Shown: piece by piece, positions 8,313-10,491 of the stretch
Position numbering within the stretch: the stretch's first letter is position 1
How the letters are laid out: each line of letters starts with the position of its first letter
NCBI GenBank assembly: GCA_019347995.1
Contig: JAHWKH010000051.1
Coordinates: forward strand, 1-10,491
Length of the DNA stretch: 10,491 nt
Origin: Gemmatimonadota bacterium
GTDB taxonomy: Bacteria; Gemmatimonadota; Gemmatimonadetes; Longimicrobiales; UBA6960
Reading direction: 5' to 3'
The notes under the pieces: generated by a model
The model's input: only the letters and a program-made list of their open reading frames with translations
What the model was told of the DNA's origin: nothing
Databases searched by the model: none
Program-made: the position numbers and the translations under genes

Positions 8313-8737
8313 CCGGAAGCCCGGGATCCTCACCGTGGGGCCGGGCCGCCGTCCTCGGCTGGCTGGCGTTCGCGGCAGGGGAGGGTGCGATACGCCTCTT
8401 CGATCTGTACCGGCGCTTCCCTCACGTCGACGTCCCGAGCCACGTCCTGTCCGGCGTCGCCCTCGGGGCGACCTTCCTGTGGGCCCTGGAGCGTGCGGGC
8501 GAGCCGCGCCCCTACCGTCTTCTCGCGACGCTGGGCGTCGCGCTCATGGCGGGGCTGTGGGAAGCGATGGAGCTGGTGGACGAGGCCATCACGCCGGACC
8601 CGCCCCACCTCCGTGACCGTTTCGTCTGGGACGGTGCCGTGGACGTCCTGGTGACGACGGCGGCCGGCGCCCTCGCCGTGGCCCTCCTGACGCGGCGGCA
8701 CGGAGCCGGTGAAAGCGACGCGGACCCGCGTCCGTAG
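8309..8737 (+). CDS. DUF2238/YjdF-like small membrane protein
   Basis: A 142-residue membrane protein with about four hydrophobic segments (roughly 12-31, 44-60, 70-90 and 110-127). Conserved-looking polar residues lie within or next to them: HVDVPSHVLSG (39-49), GLWEAMELVDE (82-92) and DRFVWDGAVDVLVTTAAG (103-120). This combination of a D-x-x-x-H helix, a W-E-x-x-E helix and a D-x-x-x-D helix with a small-residue tail matches the DUF2238 (YjdF) group as I remember it. The family is uncharacterised and also resembles VanZ-like folds. The GTG start at 8309 is preferred because it overlaps the mini-ORF stop and the preceding codons are out of frame with the upstream genes. It ends 63 bases before the next gene, with a weak six-base-pair hairpin (8750-8766) in the gap. 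Confidence 0.7.
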   Translation: MTGSPGSSPWGRAAVLGWLAFAAGEGAIRLFDLYRRFPHVDVPSHVLSGVALGATFLWALERAGEPRPYRLLATLGVALMAGLWEAMELVDEAITPDPPHLRDRFVWDGAVDVLVTTAAGALAVALLTRRHGAGESDADPRP

Positions 8738-8800
8738 AATTGTTGGCGATGGAGCAGGCCGCTCCACCCGGGTCCCACCTCCTCTCTCTCCGACCGGCTC

Positions 8801-9304
8801 ATGCCGCTCACCGTCCGCCACCTCGCCCTCCTGGTCCTCGCGGGCGCCTCGGTCCTCGGGGCACCCCGCGGCGCAGCCGGCCAGGCGGCCAGGCCCGAGG
8901 CGGCCGCGGATCTCGCCGTACGGCTGCTGCCGGGGACGGCCGTGCGTCTCGAGGCTCCGGGGCTGGTGGTGGACGACGGACGGGTGGTCCGCGCGACGCG
9001 CGATTCCCTCGTGGTGCGCGAGGCTTCGACCTCGGTGGGGATAGCCCTGGGCGAGATCGTCCGCCTCTCGGTGGAGCGGGACCGCGCCCTCCAGGGTGCC
9101 CTCATGGGCGCCGGCATGGCGTTCTTCGTGGGGGCGGCTGCCGGTGCGATCGACGGATACAGCCGGTGCGGTCCCGGGGAGTCGTGCGCGCGCGACGCCG
9201 TCGGGCAGGCCCTGGTGATCGGCGCAGCGGCGGCGGTGCCCGGCGCCCTGTCCGGATGGCTGCTGGGGCGCCGAGCCCGCGATTGGGAGCAGATCTTCCC
9301 ATGA
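8801..9304 (+). CDS. Exported glycine-rich hypothetical protein
   Basis: A 167-residue protein of unknown function. Residues 1-28 form a signal peptide (basic start, hydrophobic core LALLVLAGASVLG, likely cleavage after AAG-Q or nearby). Residues about 38-92 look like a small beta-rich SH3-like module: LLPGTAVRLEAPGLVVDDGR, then RATRDSLVVREAS. A pair of glycine/alanine-rich hydrophobic hairpins follows, ALQGALMGAGMAFFVGAAAGAIDG (96-119) and AVGQALVIGAAAAVPGALSGWLLG (133-156). Two cysteines (C123, C129) in the loop between them could form a disulphide. Proteins of this layout, ending with a W-E motif (DWEQIFP), are common in Gemmatimonadota in my experience of such genomes. Its stop overlaps the next start (ATGA), so the two exported proteins are likely made together. 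Confidence 0.75.
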   Translation: MPLTVRHLALLVLAGASVLGAPRGAAGQAARPEAAADLAVRLLPGTAVRLEAPGLVVDDGRVVRATRDSLVVREASTSVGIALGEIVRLSVERDRALQGALMGAGMAFFVGAAAGAIDGYSRCGPGESCARDAVGQALVIGAAAAVPGALSGWLLGRRARDWEQIFP

Positions 9305-10251
9305 GGCGGGCGCTGCTCGTCGGCGCGCTCACGCTGGCTCTCGTTCCGGCGCAGACGGAGGGCCAGGAGGAGCCGTCCTGCTCCGTCGGCCGGGTGCCGG
9401 TCACGGGGCGGGTGCTGGACCTGCTCACGCTCCGCCCCGTCCCCGGCGCCACCGTCTCGGCCTTCACCACCGAAGGTCAGCTCGCAGGCTCGGTCGCTAC
9501 CGGGGACGACGGCGCCTACCTCCTGTGCGCGGTATCGGGCGTCCGCCGGCTGCGCCTGCGCGCCTTCGCCGACGACGTCACGGCGACCGAAGCCGACGTG
9601 AGCCCCGGATCCGCCGGCGACCAGCGAGACCTCTACATTCGGCTCACGCGGCCCGCCACCCTCCGGGGGACCGTGGTGGATCGGCCCACGTCACAGCCGG
9701 TGGAGGGGCTGGTCATCGAGATGGAAGGGACGCGCCGCACGGCCGTCACCGGAGCCGACGGCCGCTTCGAGATCCCCAACGTTCCGGCGGGCGTGCGCGC
9801 CGTCCTCCTGCGCCACCTGACGTACGGGGTGCGGCGGGACTCGGTGAGCCTCGCGTCGGGAGAGGTGGTGGACGTGCGCGTGGAGGTGGCGCCCCGGGCC
9901 ATCGAGCTGGATCCGCTCCTGGTGGTGGCGCGCCGCCTCCCTTCGGGGGCGGAGCAGGTCGGGATCCGCTTCGACGGCCTGGGGCGCGAGGAGATCGACC
10001 GCCTGCTGGCCAGCACCCGATCCTTCCCGGCGCTCCTCCAGAACGCGCGGGTGCCGGGGCTGACGGTGAGGGAGACCACGATCGACGGCCGCCACGCCGT
10101 GCCGGCGCTGTGCATCGAGAGCGGCCGGCGCCGGAGCCGCAGAGCCGGCCCTGACCCGCGTCAGCGCAGGTCGAGCGCCCGGGGCAGCGTGAAGGTGCGG
10201 GCGGTCGCGCGTCCGCCGCTGCGGGTGGCGACCTTGGTGGCGGCCCGGTAG
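9301..10251 (+). CDS. Exported carboxypeptidase-regulatory-like protein with a plug-like tail, C-terminus probably disrupted
   Basis: A 316-codon frame starting at ATG 9301, within the stop of the previous gene. A signal peptide (about 1-21, MRRALLVGALTLALVPAQTE) is followed by two CarboxypepD_reg/Ig-like modules. The first is 33-100 (VTGRVLDLLTLRPVPGATVS, then DDGAYLLCAVSG). The second is 118-200 (ATLRGTVVDRPTSQPVEGL, then GADGRFEIPNVPAG). From about 205 the sequence reads like the short TonB-plug-like ending of this family (REEIDRLLASTRSFPALLQN, then VPALCIESGRRRSR up to 280). Relatives usually continue with a Cys, a 'v-LDG' strand and a final 'YG-a-GvllI-T' strand. Here the last 36 residues are Arg/Ser-rich and antisense to another gene. 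The authentic coding sequence therefore probably ends near 10140 and the natural end is lost. It acts in the periplasm or at the outer membrane, partner unknown. Confidence 0.75.
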   Translation: MRRALLVGALTLALVPAQTEGQEEPSCSVGRVPVTGRVLDLLTLRPVPGATVSAFTTEGQLAGSVATGDDGAYLLCAVSGVRRLRLRAFADDVTATEADVSPGSAGDQRDLYIRLTRPATLRGTVVDRPTSQPVEGLVIEMEGTRRTAVTGADGRFEIPNVPAGVRAVLLRHLTYGVRRDSVSLASGEVVDVRVEVAPRAIELDPLLVVARRLPSGAEQVGIRFDGLGREEIDRLLASTRSFPALLQNARVPGLTVRETTIDGRHAVPALCIESGRRRSRRAGPDPRQRRSSARGSVKVRAVARPPLRVATLVAAR

Positions 10252-10491
10252 ATCGCCGCACCGGCGCCCTCGGGGACCGGGATGCGGACCGTGAAGTTGC
10301 CGCGGCGGTCGGGCACGACGCGCGCGACCAGGACGTGACCGGACTCGTGGACGGCGATCACTTGCCGCTCGGCGTCGGTCAGCACGTGCGCTCGCGAGAT
10401 GCCCAGCGTCGCACGCTCGACGGCCTCCTCCAGCGTCGACATCGAGATCTCCGACCGCCCGCGCCGCGCGCTCAGCAACGCCGCCTCGTTC
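10161..10491 (-). CDS. FtsH fragment (AAA lid and start of M41 peptidase) joined in frame to an Ig-like C-terminal tail
   Basis: The minus-strand frame enters from the window edge (10490) and runs 109 residues to TGA at 10163-10161. Its first 60 residues match FtsH at the end of the AAA lid and the start of the zinc peptidase: NEAALLSARRG, LEEAVERATLG, then VIAVHESGHVLVARVVPD containing the HExxH zinc motif. FtsH should continue with 'ADPVHKVTIIPRG'. Instead, from about 10310 the frame reads RRGNFTVRIPVPEGAG and ends GGRATARTFTLPRALDLR. This is the last strands of a bacterial Ig/TIG-like domain of a secreted protein. As it stands it lacks most of the peptidase domain, including the third zinc ligand, and could not be an active protease. 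It is more likely a chimeric join than a natural protein. The upstream AAA+ part would lie outside the window. Confidence 0.65.
   Translation of the reverse strand, partial: NEAALLSARRGRSEISMSTLEEAVERATLGISRAHVLTDAERQVIAVHESGHVLVARVVPDRRGNFTVRIPVPEGAGAAIYRAATKVATRSGGRATARTFTLPRALDLR

Noticed and set aside
8750..8766. Terminator after the DUF2238-like gene
   Set aside because: Only six base pairs (TGGAGC/GCTCCA) with GC-rich sequence and no T-run after it. It may be chance.
8740..9300. In-frame upstream extension of the carboxypeptidase-regulatory-like gene
   Set aside because: The extension is Gly/Arg/Pro-rich and overlaps the 8801-9304 gene in another frame. ATG 9301 is followed directly by a signal peptide and makes an ATGA overlap.

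Overview
The window is very GC-rich and tightly packed. Its gene content points to a didermic bacterium, most plausibly a Gemmatimonadota member. That assignment is an inference. It rests on the exported carboxypeptidase-regulatory-like protein with a plug-like tail, the glycine-rich exported protein beside it, the style of the ATP synthase operon, and PPC/Ig-like domain fragments. No rRNA, tRNA, CRISPR array, integrase or insertion sequence was seen.

Left half (minus strand, about 4823 down to 1): an F-type ATP synthase operon read in the order atpZ, atpI-like, atpB (a), atpE (c), atpF (b), atpH (delta), atpA (alpha). Several genes are joined by four-base GTGA overlaps or gaps of under 10 bases. 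The residues that define a proton-translocating F0 are present. A stable stem-loop lies between atpE and atpF. Upstream of the operon is an 18-base site resembling a Rex (NADH/NAD+ sensor) operator, overlapping a possible promoter. atpG, atpD and atpC are not in the window.

Middle and right (plus strand, 5203 to about 10140): a MoxR-type AAA+ ATPase; a CNNM/CorC-type membrane protein with a CBS pair; a gamma-carbonic-anhydrase-fold protein in which one zinc-ligand histidine is replaced by glutamate; a 59-residue six-cysteine protein; a DUF2238-like small membrane protein; then two exported proteins overlapping by ATGA. The stretch from 7559 to 8737 looks translationally coupled, with an eight-codon mini-ORF exactly bridging the one gap.

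The window ends are odd. At about position 180 the atpA frame switches without a stop into a PPC (pre-peptidase C-terminal) domain. Near 10140 the exported protein loses the C-terminal part expected of its family. At about 10310 a minus-strand frame switches from the FtsH AAA/M41 boundary into an Ig-like C-terminal tail. These are either contig-end chimeras (the simplest reading) or real in-frame gene fusions. No complete undescribed defence or mobile system is visible. The points most worth following up are the end junctions, the Rex-like site and the altered gamma-CA metal site.
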